Shown one piece after another: positions 16,852 through 25,292 of a DNA stretch of 64,000 nucleotides. The stretch comes from Janthinobacterium sp. 64. Lineage in GTDB: Bacteria; Pseudomonadota; Gammaproteobacteria; Burkholderiales; Burkholderiaceae_D. The DNA is taken from assembly GCF_002813325.1 (NCBI RefSeq), contig NZ_PHUG01000001.1:1116001-1180000 (forward strand), read 5' to 3'. The number at the start of each line of letters is the position of its first letter. The stretch's first letter is position 1. Position numbers and translations under genes: made by a program. Under the pieces are notes generated by a model. That model was not told the origin of the DNA and did not search any database. It saw only the letters and a program-made list of their open reading frames with translations.

Positions 16852-18858
16852 TCAGTACGCCAGCCCGTAGCCAAACTTGTACAGCGGATGGGCCGTGTCA
16901 TACGGCACGTCCGACTTCTGCACCTGCACTTCGGCCATCGACGATGGCAGCTCGAACGGCAGCTTGCCTTGCGGCTTGGCCTTGCCCGTCAGGACATCGA
17001 ACAGCGCGCCGTCGCTCACGCCAAAGTTGGCGAGGATGGCGCTGGCCTTGTCCTGCACGTTGCCGAGGATGGCCGGGCGGTCCAGGTACACGGTGACCAC
17101 CGTCTTCGGCGCATACTTCGCCGCGTTCTTGATCGCCTCGTAGTCGGCATCGCCATCGGCATAGTTCAGGCGCCCCTCGTGCTGCATGCTGCCGAAGATG
17201 TAGTTCGGGTGCAGGATTTCATACGGCGCGGCCACGCGCAGCAGGGCCACGTCCGCTTCCTGCGGCGTGGCGACCACCGTATAGCCATACTGCCTGGCTA
17301 CGGCCGCATCGATACCATACAGGTAGACCTTCTTGACGGTGGACGCCAGCGGCAAGACCTTGTCCTTGTTTTCCAGCAGGACCAGCGAGCGGCGCTGCGC
17401 GTCCAGGCCTGCCTCGACGAAGTCCGCCTTGCCCACCGTGGTGGCCGCCTTGGCCGCATCGACGAACGGATGCTCGAACAGGCCCTGCTTGAATTTCTGG
17501 ATCAGGATGCGCCGCGCCGACGCATTGATGCGCGCTTCCGTCAGCTGGCCGCGCTGCACGGCTTGCGTCAGGTATGGCGCTTCCGTCACGCCGCCAAACT
17601 GGTCCATCCCCGCCGTCACGGCTTTCACATAACGCTCGGCCTTGGTGGCGTCTTCCATGCCCCACGGCGTGCCGAAGCCCATGAAGGAAGGCGCGACACC
17701 AGGCGCCGTGCCGTTGCGGCAGTTGGCGTCGCAGTCGGACGTAATGCCCCAGTCGGACAGGATCACGCCTTCGAAGCCGTATTTGCCGCGCAGCAGATCC
17801 GTCAGCATGGTCTTGCTGAAGCCGGCCGCCACCTGTTCCAGGGTGATGCCGTCGATCGTGATATTGCCGTCCGGCAAAGCGTAGGTCGGCATGACGGAAG
17901 CCGCCTTGGCCGTGAAGGCGCCTTCGAACGGTTTCACGTGGTAGGCGAAGTTGTTGCCCGGGTAGGTCATGTAGCGGCCATAGTAATTGTGGCCGTCGTA
18001 GCCCTCTTTCGTGGCGCCGTAGCCGACCCAGTGCTTGACGACGGCCACCACGCTGCCGTCATGCAGGCCCGTGTTCCCATCCTGGAAGCCTTCGATATAG
18101 TGCTGCACCATGCGCTTGGCCAGGTCCGCGTCTTCGCCAAAGGTGCCGTTGATGCGCGACCAGCGCGGCTCGGTGGCCAGGTCGGCTTGCGGCGACAGGG
18201 CCTGCGTGATGCCGACGGCCAGGTATTCCTGGCGCGCGATGTCGCCGAAGCGGCGCACCAGCGCATCGTCGCCGATGGCGGCCAGGCCCAGGGTTTCAGG
18301 CCACTGCGAGAAGCCCTTGGTGCCGGCGCTGGCGCCCACCGTGTATTGGAAATGGTGGCGCGGGTCCGTGCTGATGGACACCGGGATGCCGTGGCGCGAC
18401 GTTTCGCTCAGAGCTTGCACCTTGTTGTACTGCGCCGCCATGTTGGCCGAGTCGCCCGCCATGCGCGTGATGAAGGTGTTGACGTACTGCTTGACGATCA
18501 GGTCCTGCAGGGCCGTCAAATCATACGCACCGCCCTGGCCGATGCCGGTGGGGTCGGCAACGGTGGGCGCCGTGCCGTGCATCATCAAGCCCGCTTTTTC
18601 ATCAAGGCTCATGCGCGACAACAAATCGTCGGCGCGCGCCTCGGCCGGCAGGCGCCAGTCTTCGTACGGGTCGATCTTGCCGTTGCGGTTCATATCCTTG
18701 AAGGCATAGCCGTCGGCCTGGACCAGATTGAAGGTGGTGGCGCCGAATACGGGCTGCTTGTAGTCCTCGCTGACGGTGTCGTTGCCGCAGGCGGCCAGGG
18801 CAAGCGTGGCGACGCAGCCGGCGACCAGGCGGGCCATCGGTTTCAAAGTGCAATTCAT
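16852..18858 (-). CDS. Glycoside hydrolase family 3 lipoprotein (beta-glucosidase-like)
   Basis: 668 residues. A lipoprotein signal with lipobox LAAC (about 20-23) is followed directly by an EF-hand-like loop, DMNRNGKIDPYEDW, then the GH3 TIM barrel (MSLDEKAGLMMHG; WSRINGTFGEDADL; GFEGVILSDWG with the catalytic aspartate near residue 345) and the alpha/beta sandwich. It is probably periplasmic or surface-anchored and cleaves beta-linked glucosides or xylosides. ATG 18858 has GGAGA 6-7 bases upstream; ATG 18861 is adjacent. A divergent AraC-type regulator gene lies 220 bases away and is a likely controller. Exact substrate not readable. Confidence 0.9.
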   Translation of the reverse strand: MNCTLKPMARLVAGCVATLALAACGNDTVSEDYKQPVFGATTFNLVQADGYAFKDMNRNGKIDPYEDWRLPAEARADDLLSRMSLDEKAGLMMHGTAPTVADPTGIGQGGAYDLTALQDLIVKQYVNTFITRMAGDSANMAAQYNKVQALSETSRHGIPVSISTDPRHHFQYTVGASAGTKGFSQWPETLGLAAIGDDALVRRFGDIARQEYLAVGITQALSPQADLATEPRWSRINGTFGEDADLAKRMVQHYIEGFQDGNTGLHDGSVVAVVKHWVGYGATKEGYDGHNYYGRYMTYPGNNFAYHVKPFEGAFTAKAASVMPTYALPDGNITIDGITLEQVAAGFSKTMLTDLLRGKYGFEGVILSDWGITSDCDANCRNGTAPGVAPSFMGFGTPWGMEDATKAERYVKAVTAGMDQFGGVTEAPYLTQAVQRGQLTEARINASARRILIQKFKQGLFEHPFVDAAKAATTVGKADFVEAGLDAQRRSLVLLENKDKVLPLASTVKKVYLYGIDAAVARQYGYTVVATPQEADVALLRVAAPYEILHPNYIFGSMQHEGRLNYADGDADYEAIKNAAKYAPKTVVTVYLDRPAILGNVQDKASAILANFGVSDGALFDVLTGKAKPQGKLPFELPSSMAEVQVQKSDVPYDTAHPLYKFGYGLAY

Positions 18859-19078
18859 CATTATCTCCAAGACTGTTTTTGTAGGTATCAAGGCGCGGCA
18901 GCAAGGCCGGCCAAAAACAATATAGCGTGAGAATGCGTGAGTTTCTTGACCGCGCAGCACGCGTTTTATACCCGCGAGAACAATTTTTGGTTAGATGGCA
19001 CAACAACCAACAATCTCCTACAAAGTGCTAATATTTGTGAAAAATTACTACAACAAGCAGAATAAGCAGGAGACAGCC

Positions 19079-20116
19079 TTGCACAAACCCGATACGCGCA
19101 CGGTTTCGAACCGGATCGCGCAGCAATGCGCGCGCGCCATGCAGGCCGATGGCCACGAACCCGCCGAGTTTTTTCAGCGCACGGGCATCACGCCGGCGCA
19201 GCTGGACGAACCGGGCGGCCGCATCAACGCCGAGCGGCACCGCCGCATGACGGCCTACGCGCAGCAGCTGCCGCAGCACCGCGGCTTGCTCGACCTCGAC
19301 GTGACGCACTGGTTCGCGCATTACTCGGGCATCGCCCACGTCTGCTTCAACCGCCCCACCCTGCGCAGCGCGCTGCACGAGCTGCTGCACTTGCGGGGCC
19401 TGATCGGCGAATTCGATTTCATGCTGATGAGTGAAAATGGCACGCGCATCGAGATCGAATACCTGTCCGAGTTCTGCCCGTCGGGCGGCGCCATGCAGGC
19501 GCTGGCCAATTTCCGCATGCTGTCGCTGGTGGCGCGCGCCTACGACGATGGCGCGCCCACCGCCTTCCATGCCGGCTTCCAGGGCAAGGCGCCGTGGTTC
19601 GCGCCCGCCATTTCCGAGTGCTTCGGCGCCGCCGCCACCTTTGGCCAGGCGCGCAATACCTTGACGTTCGACGCACCGGCGCTGGACCGGCCCTTCGCGC
19701 AGTTCAACGCCATGCTGGCGCCGCACGCGCTGCGGCACGCACAAGGGCAATTGCAGCAGTTGCAGGGCGCACAGCTGTTTTCGGCCCGCGTGGAGCAAGC
19801 CATCATCGACCTGCTGGGCCGGCAAGGCGCAGGCGACACTGACAGCGCCTCGCTGCTGCCGGCCCTGTGCGACGGCCTGGCGATGAACCGCTGGACCTTG
19901 CAACGCCAGCTGCAGCAGGAACAGACTTCGTTCCGCGCCCTGGAACTGCGCGCCAAGAGCCGCGAATCGCGCCGCCTGCTGCGCGAAACGAAGCTGAGCG
20001 TGGCGGAAATCGGCGACCGCCTGGGCTTTTCCTCGCAAAGCGCATTCACCCGCTTCTTCAAGACCCAGTTCGAACTGCCGCCGGCACGCTACCGGCAGGA
20101 TGCCGCCGGAGCCTAG
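19079..20116 (+). CDS. AraC-family transcriptional regulator
   Basis: About 345 residues. The N-terminal Arabinose_bd-type ligand domain (about 15-210: GITPAQLDEPGGRI, THWFAHYSGIAHVC) is followed by a C-terminal AraC double HTH (ESRRLLRETKLSVAEIGDRL, GFSSQSAFTRFFKTQF). TTG 19079 is preferred because AGGAG lies 7 bases upstream and the preceding in-frame codons are AT-rich and non-conserved; ATG 18995 is the alternative. It is divergent from the GH3 gene, which suggests sugar-responsive control of that enzyme. Confidence 0.85.
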   Translation: MHKPDTRTVSNRIAQQCARAMQADGHEPAEFFQRTGITPAQLDEPGGRINAERHRRMTAYAQQLPQHRGLLDLDVTHWFAHYSGIAHVCFNRPTLRSALHELLHLRGLIGEFDFMLMSENGTRIEIEYLSEFCPSGGAMQALANFRMLSLVARAYDDGAPTAFHAGFQGKAPWFAPAISECFGAAATFGQARNTLTFDAPALDRPFAQFNAMLAPHALRHAQGQLQQLQGAQLFSARVEQAIIDLLGRQGAGDTDSASLLPALCDGLAMNRWTLQRQLQQEQTSFRALELRAKSRESRRLLRETKLSVAEIGDRLGFSSQSAFTRFFKTQFELPPARYRQDAAGA

Positions 20117-20214
20117 AGAAAGAGACAAGCAACAAGAAACAAGCAACAAACAACAAACAAACCGGCAAACCACGAAACGGCCCAAGTCCAAAACCCAGGC
20201 TCCCCGGGCCAAGC

Positions 20215-20310
20215 GAGCCTGAAAAATGCCGAGGGCAAGGCGCAGCGACGCAGACAGTACGCCAGTACGGCAAGGAAGCTGCAACGCCGCCATCGGCATT
20301 TTCTCAGGCC
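20215..20310. repeat. Long imperfect inverted repeat between convergent genes
   Basis: Outer arms GCCTGAAAAATGCCGA (from 20217) and ATCGGCATTTTCTCAGGC (20292-20309) are near-perfect reverse complements. The ~60 bases between carry shorter complementary GGCG/CGCC blocks and the repeated unit CAGTACG. It sits between the AraC and RND stop codons and may act as a bidirectional terminator or a REP-type element. A low-complexity run rich in AACAA (20125-20163) precedes it. Confidence 0.7.
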
Positions 20311-20329
20311 CGCGTCTCCGGCCCGCTTT

Positions 20330-23300
20330 TTAATCTCTACCCGGACGTATCCGAAACCAGATCGCATACATGGCGGGCAGGAACACCAAGGTCAGCACCG
20401 TACCAGCAAACGTGCCGCCGATCAGGGTATAGGCCAAGGCCCCCCAGAAAACCGAATGCGTCAGCGGAATAAAGGCCAGAATGGCCGCCAGCGCAGTGAG
20501 GATCACGGGGCGCGCGCGCTGCACGGTCGCTTCGACGACGGCGTCGAACGGTGCCAGCCCGGCCGCCTCGTTCTGATGAATCTGGCCGATCAGGATCAGC
20601 GTATTGCGCATCAAAATGCCCGACAGCGCGATCAGGCCGACCAGCGCATTGATGCCGAACGGCTGCTGGAACAGCAGCAAGGTGGGCACGACGCCGATCA
20701 GGCCCAATGGGCTGGTCAGGAACACCATGACCATGGCCGAGATCGAGCGCACCTGCAGGATGATCATCAAGAGGGTCAATGCCAGCATGATGGGGAACAG
20801 CGGCAGCATGGCTTGCGTCGCCTTCGCCGATTCCTCGATGGAGCCAGCCTGCTCGATGCGGTAGCCAGCCGGCAGCTTGTCGATGACCGTTTGCAGCTGC
20901 GCCGTGATGGCGCCCGAGACGTCGGGCGGCTGCAGGCCATCGGCGATGTCGCCACGCACGGTAATCGTCGGCTGGCGGTCGCGCCGGCGCATCACCGGTT
21001 CTTCCGAACGGACCTCGACGCTGCCCACCTGCGACAGCGCGATGCGTTCGCCATTCGCGCCAGCCAGGGTCAGGTCGGCGATGCGCGCCGGGTCCAGCCG
21101 CACGTCGCCAGCCGCGCGCGCCACCACCTGCACCGTGCGGATATCTTCGCGCACGGCCGTGACGGGCACGCCGCTGAGCAAAAACTGCAGCTGCTGCGCC
21201 ACCGCGGCGGACGTCAGGCCCATCGCCTGCAGGCGCTCCTGCTGCAGGCTGAAATGCAGGGTGGGCGTGCGCGTGCCCCAGTCGCTGTTCACGGTGCGCA
21301 TCAGCGGGCTGGCCTGCATCACCGCTTGCACCTGGCCGGCGATGCCGCGCAACACCTCGGGATCAGGGCCGCTGACCCGGTAGGCGACGGGGAACGGCGA
21401 ATATGGGCCGAACACCAGTTGCGTCACGCGCACCCTGGCCTCGGGCGCCAGCCCGGCGGCCACCGCCACGCGCAAGCGCTGCTTCAAGGCGTCGCGCGCC
21501 TGCTGGCTGTCGGTGCGCACGACGATCTTGGCAAACGACGGATCGGGCAATTCCGGTCCCATCGCCAGGTAAAAGCGCGGCGCGCCCTGGCCCACATAGG
21601 CCGTGACGATCTTCGCCTCGCTCTGGCGCGCCAGCCACGCTTCCACCTTGGCCGCCGCGCCGCTGGTCTGCCCGATCGCGCTGCCGTACGGCAGCTGCAC
21701 TTCAATCAGCACTTCAGGACGGTCGGAGATCGGGAAAAACTGCTTCTTGACGACGGCCATGCCCAGCACGGCCAGCACGAACAGGCCGATCACGGTGCAG
21801 AACACCAGCCATTTGCGGGCAATCACGCGCCCCAGCAGCCGGCGAAAGCGGTGGTAGCGCGGCGTGTCGTACAAGCCTTCATGGCCACCGGCGACGTGTT
21901 TGAGTTCAGGCAGTAGCTTCACGCCCAGGTAGGGAGTGAACACCACCGCCACCACCCACGAGGCGATCAGGGCGATGCCGACGATCCAGAACATATTGCT
22001 CGTGTATTCCCCGGCGCTCGAACGGGCAAAGCCGTTCGGCATGAAGCCGACGGCCGTGACCAGGGTGCCAGCCAGCATGGGCGCGGCCGTGTGGCTCCAG
22101 GCGTAGGCGGAGGCGGCGATGCGGCTGTAGCCCTCCTCCATCTTCACCACCATCATTTCGATGGCAATGATGGCGTCGTCCACGAGCAAGCCCAGGCCCA
22201 GGATCAAGGAACCCAAGGTGATGCGGTCGAAGTTCTTGCCGGTGGCCGCCATCACGATGAACACCACGGCCAGGGTCAATGGCACGGCGGCGGCCACCAC
22301 GATGCCGACCCGCCAGCCCATGCTGACAAAGCACACCAGCATCACCACCAGCAGCGCGGCGAGGAACTTGAGCATGAATTCGTCGACGGCCGCGCCGATG
22401 TTGACTGCCTGGTCGGTGACCTTGACCAGGCTCATGCCCAGCGGCATGGCGGCGCCGATGGCCGTCACTTCCCCGTCCAGCGCCTTGCCCAGATCCAGCC
22501 CGTTCCAGCCGTCGCGCATGACCACGCCCAAGAGCAGCGCCGGTTCGCCGCCATTGCGCACCATGAAACTGGCCGGATCTTCCTGGCCACGGCGCACGGT
22601 GGCGATATCGGACAGGACCAGGGTGCGCCCCTGCGCCGCCACGGGCGTATCGCGGATCTTTTGCAGCGCGTCGAGCGCGCCGTCAAGGCGGATGAATACC
22701 TGCGGCCCGCGCGTTTCGACCGAGCCGGCTGGCGTCAAGGCATTCTGGCCGTGCAGCGCCGCGAACACGTCCTGCGCCCGCACGCCCAGGGTGGCCAGGC
22801 GCTCCTGCGAAAACTCGACGTAGATGCGTTCGGCCTGCTCGCCGATGATATTGACCTTTTTCACGCCCGGCACGTGCAGCAGGCGCTGGCGCAGGGTTTC
22901 CGCCTCGCGCACCAGCAGGCGCTGCGGCTCGCCCTTGGCTTTCAGCGCATACAGGGCAAAGGTGACGTCGGCGTATTCGTCGTTGATCATGGGACCGATC
23001 ACGCCGGCCGGCAAATTGGCCGCCTCGTCGCCGGCCTTCTTGCGCGCCTGGTAAAACTCGGCCTGCACCTGCCCGGGCGGCGTGCCGTCGAGCAGGGTCA
23101 ATGTGGTGAAGGCCAGGCCGGGCGTGGTATAGGTCTCGGCACGTTCGTACCAGCGCAGCTCCTGCAGGCGCTTTTCGATCTTTTCGGCCACCTGGTCCTG
23201 CATTTCGCGCGCGCTGGCGCCTGGCCAGGCGGTGACGATGGTCATCACCTTGACCGTGAACGCCGGGTCTTCCGCGCGCCCAAGCTTGAAGAACGACAGC

Positions 23301-23392
23301 AGGCCGGCCAGCGAAATGAGGCAGATCAGGAACAGGGTGACGGACCGCTCGCGCACGGCCAGCGCGGACAGGTTGAAACCGGCCGCGCTCAT
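20330..23392 (-). CDS. RND efflux transporter, inner-membrane permease
   Basis: 1020 residues, the normal length for AcrB-type pumps. TM1 (LFLICLISLAGLLSFFKLG) is followed by a large periplasmic porter domain. TM4 carries the conserved proton-relay aspartate pair in LGLLVDDAIIAIE. A second porter half and final helices complete the 12-TM plan. ATG 23392 overlaps the adaptor's stop by 4 bases, so it is translated with it. Together with the TolC-like protein at 25293 it makes a full tripartite exporter. Sequence style is of the HAE1-like group of proteobacterial RND pumps; substrates are not predictable. Confidence 0.94.
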   Translation of the reverse strand: MSAAGFNLSALAVRERSVTLFLICLISLAGLLSFFKLGRAEDPAFTVKVMTIVTAWPGASAREMQDQVAEKIEKRLQELRWYERAETYTTPGLAFTTLTLLDGTPPGQVQAEFYQARKKAGDEAANLPAGVIGPMINDEYADVTFALYALKAKGEPQRLLVREAETLRQRLLHVPGVKKVNIIGEQAERIYVEFSQERLATLGVRAQDVFAALHGQNALTPAGSVETRGPQVFIRLDGALDALQKIRDTPVAAQGRTLVLSDIATVRRGQEDPASFMVRNGGEPALLLGVVMRDGWNGLDLGKALDGEVTAIGAAMPLGMSLVKVTDQAVNIGAAVDEFMLKFLAALLVVMLVCFVSMGWRVGIVVAAAVPLTLAVVFIVMAATGKNFDRITLGSLILGLGLLVDDAIIAIEMMVVKMEEGYSRIAASAYAWSHTAAPMLAGTLVTAVGFMPNGFARSSAGEYTSNMFWIVGIALIASWVVAVVFTPYLGVKLLPELKHVAGGHEGLYDTPRYHRFRRLLGRVIARKWLVFCTVIGLFVLAVLGMAVVKKQFFPISDRPEVLIEVQLPYGSAIGQTSGAAAKVEAWLARQSEAKIVTAYVGQGAPRFYLAMGPELPDPSFAKIVVRTDSQQARDALKQRLRVAVAAGLAPEARVRVTQLVFGPYSPFPVAYRVSGPDPEVLRGIAGQVQAVMQASPLMRTVNSDWGTRTPTLHFSLQQERLQAMGLTSAAVAQQLQFLLSGVPVTAVREDIRTVQVVARAAGDVRLDPARIADLTLAGANGERIALSQVGSVEVRSEEPVMRRRDRQPTITVRGDIADGLQPPDVSGAITAQLQTVIDKLPAGYRIEQAGSIEESAKATQAMLPLFPIMLALTLLMIILQVRSISAMVMVFLTSPLGLIGVVPTLLLFQQPFGINALVGLIALSGILMRNTLILIGQIHQNEAAGLAPFDAVVEATVQRARPVILTALAAILAFIPLTHSVFWGALAYTLIGGTFAGTVLTLVFLPAMYAIWFRIRPGRD

Positions 23393-24495
23393 GGACGCGC
23401 TCCCGCGGCGGCTGCCACTGGCGCCTGTTCGACCCTGACCTGCTCGCCCTGGCGCAGCAGATGGGCGCCCAGCGCGACGATGCGTTCGCCCGCCTTCAGG
23501 CCGCCCACGTCGGCGCCGTCATCGTGCAGCCCTCGTACCTTCACGGGCCGCCAGCTCACTTGGGCCGGGGTACCTCCGATCACCCACACGCCCTGCCCCT
23601 TGCCCGCATCATGCAGCGCCGCCAGCGGCACTTGCACGGCGTCGCCGGCAGCTTGCGCGCCGGCCAGGCGCAAGGTGACGGTGGCGCCCAGCGGCGCGCT
23701 TGACAGCGCCGCGTCGAGCACATAGCGCGCCTCGAAGGTGCGCGTTTGCCGGTCCGCCGTCTGCGACAGCTGGCGCAAGGTGGCCGGCACGCTGGCGCCC
23801 GGCCTGCCGAACAGGGTCGCCTGGCCCGTGGAGCCGAGCGCTGGGCGCAAGGTTTCCGGCAGCTGGATCGCCGCTTCGCGCCGGCCGTCATGGGCCAGGC
23901 GCACCACCACCTGCCCGGCCGCGACCACCTGGCCCGGTTCGGCCAGGGTATCCATCACGACGCCGTCGGCGTCGGCCAGCAGCACCGCGTACTGCAGCGC
24001 ATTGCGCGCCACCCCGGCCTGGGCTTCGGACGCCTTGAGCTGGGCGCCGGCCGCGTCAGCCGCCGCCTTCACCTGGTCGTAGCTGGATGCCGAAATGGCG
24101 CCCGTGCCGCGCAAGTCGCGGTAGCGCGCTTCTTCGTCCGCCGCCTGGCGTGCGCGGGCGCGGTCGGCGATGACGGATTCCTGCCGCGCCTGCGCCAGCA
24201 GTTGCAAGTCGTCGGCGTCGAGGCGCATCAATGGCTGGCCACGGCGCACGGCCTGGCCGGCGTCGACCAGCCGTTGGCTGACCTTGCCGGCCACGCGAAA
24301 ACCGAGATCGCTCTGCACGCGCGGCGCGACCACGCCCGTGAAGCTGCGCGCGCCCGCTTCGGCGCCCTGCACCGTGACGGCGCGCACCAGCGGCGTGGCC
24401 GTGCGCGGATCGGCCTGCGCCTTGTCGGCACAGGCGCTCAAGGCCAGGGGTAAGGTGGAAATGACAACAGATGAAGCGAGGCGGCGCCAGCGCAT
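23389..24495 (-). CDS. RND efflux periplasmic adaptor (membrane fusion) lipoprotein
   Basis: 368 residues. Signal peptide with lipobox LSAC at about residues 19-22, then the lipoyl/barrel-sandwich halves (GFRVAGKVSQRLVDAGQAVRRGQPLMRLD and the return strand VMDTLAEPGQVVAAGQ) flanking a coiled-coil hairpin, and beta-barrel and membrane-proximal domains. It links the inner-membrane pump to the outer-membrane channel. First gene of the two-gene minus-strand operon; its promoter region carries one of the two matched operators. Confidence 0.93.
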   Translation of the reverse strand: MRWRRLASSVVISTLPLALSACADKAQADPRTATPLVRAVTVQGAEAGARSFTGVVAPRVQSDLGFRVAGKVSQRLVDAGQAVRRGQPLMRLDADDLQLLAQARQESVIADRARARQAADEEARYRDLRGTGAISASSYDQVKAAADAAGAQLKASEAQAGVARNALQYAVLLADADGVVMDTLAEPGQVVAAGQVVVRLAHDGRREAAIQLPETLRPALGSTGQATLFGRPGASVPATLRQLSQTADRQTRTFEARYVLDAALSSAPLGATVTLRLAGAQAAGDAVQVPLAALHDAGKGQGVWVIGGTPAQVSWRPVKVRGLHDDGADVGGLKAGERIVALGAHLLRQGEQVRVEQAPVAAAAGARP

Positions 24496-24538
24496 AGGAA
24501 TTCCATGAATGAGTGATCAGAGCCCTCATTCTGGTACT

Positions 24539-24564
24539 AGTGACCAATTAAGTCAATCGTCACT
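24539..24564. promoter_or_regulatory. Predicted TetR operator at the RND promoter
   Basis: An inverted repeat AGTGAC-N14-GTCACT lies 44-69 bases upstream of the adaptor start. The same half-sites with the same 14-base spacing occur before the TetR and outer-membrane factor genes at 25237-25262, which argues that one repressor binds both. Confidence 0.7.
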
Positions 24565-24578
24565 TATCATTGAAGCGC

Positions 24579-25199
24579 TTACGGCGACAAACTGCGCAAC
24601 ACCAGGCTGGACAACTGCACCACGGCCGTTTCGCTGCTGTCGACGCTGTGTTGCAGCAGCAAAGGATTGACGTAGGGGCGCATCACCAGGTAGATGGCGC
24701 TGGCCGTCTCGTCGAGCGGCGTCTTGCGTTCGAAGTCGCCCGTCTTGCGCCCCTGCTGCAAGATATCCTGCAGCAAGGCGCCCATCGCCAGCTCGTAGGC
24801 TTGCACCGCCGGCCAGCGCTCGGTGGCGGCCGAGGCGGCGATGTCGTACAGCTTGCGGTCCTGGAAAAACAACCGCAAGCTGGCCTCGACGCTGGCCTTG
24901 AACATGCGCCGCAGCTGCTCTGGCGGCCGCCCGGCCGCCGCGACGGCCGCCTTCACCTCCGTCTCGATCTGGCGCAGGCAGTTGCCGCAGATATGCTCGC
25001 CGATGGCTTGCTTCGATTCGAAGAACTTGTAGATATAAGCCTTGGAAAAGCCGATCGCCCTGGCCAGATCGGAGACGGTCGTCTTTTCATAGCCGTAGCG
25101 GCTGAAGTAATCGGTGGCGGCGGCAACGATCTGGTCGCGCACGTCGTGGCCGGCGGGGCCGCGCGCAGGGCTGGGTGTGTCGGGTGTAGTGGAATTCAT
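24579..25199 (-). CDS. TetR-family repressor of the RND system
   Basis: 206 residues. The N-terminal HTH (TVSDLARAIGFSKAYIYKFF) is followed by an all-helical ligand-binding domain. It lies between the pump operon and the divergent outer-membrane factor gene, the normal position for a local repressor of a drug pump. Two matched operators flank it, so it probably represses its own gene as well as both pump transcripts. Its 3' end lies only 15 bases from the operator of the pump operon. Confidence 0.9.
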   Translation of the reverse strand: MNSTTPDTPSPARGPAGHDVRDQIVAAATDYFSRYGYEKTTVSDLARAIGFSKAYIYKFFESKQAIGEHICGNCLRQIETEVKAAVAAAGRPPEQLRRMFKASVEASLRLFFQDRKLYDIAASAATERWPAVQAYELAMGALLQDILQQGRKTGDFERKTPLDETASAIYLVMRPYVNPLLLQHSVDSSETAVVQLSSLVLRSLSP

Positions 25200-25236
25200 G
25201 GCGACAGCTTAACGCGCCGCGCCGGAATGTACAATA

Positions 25237-25262
25237 AGTGACCGAAATGTATTATAGTCACA
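25237..25262. promoter_or_regulatory. Predicted TetR operator between tetR and the outer-membrane factor gene
   Basis: AGTGAC-N14-GTCACA, centred in the 93-base divergent gap. Half-sites and spacing repeat those of the site at 24539-24564. Confidence 0.7.
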
Positions 25263-25292
25263 CATTATTCTCTTTTGAACTGGAAGACCACC

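Noticed and set aside
16549..18930. A 793-codon open frame on the + strand opposite the GH3 gene
   Set aside because: It is the antisense shadow of a high-GC gene: Arg/His/Gly-rich, with no domain, while the minus strand gives a full GH3 lipoprotein.
20456..23725. Long + strand frames opposite the RND pump and adaptor
   Set aside because: They mirror the codon bias of the real minus-strand genes and show low-complexity His/Gln/Arg composition.
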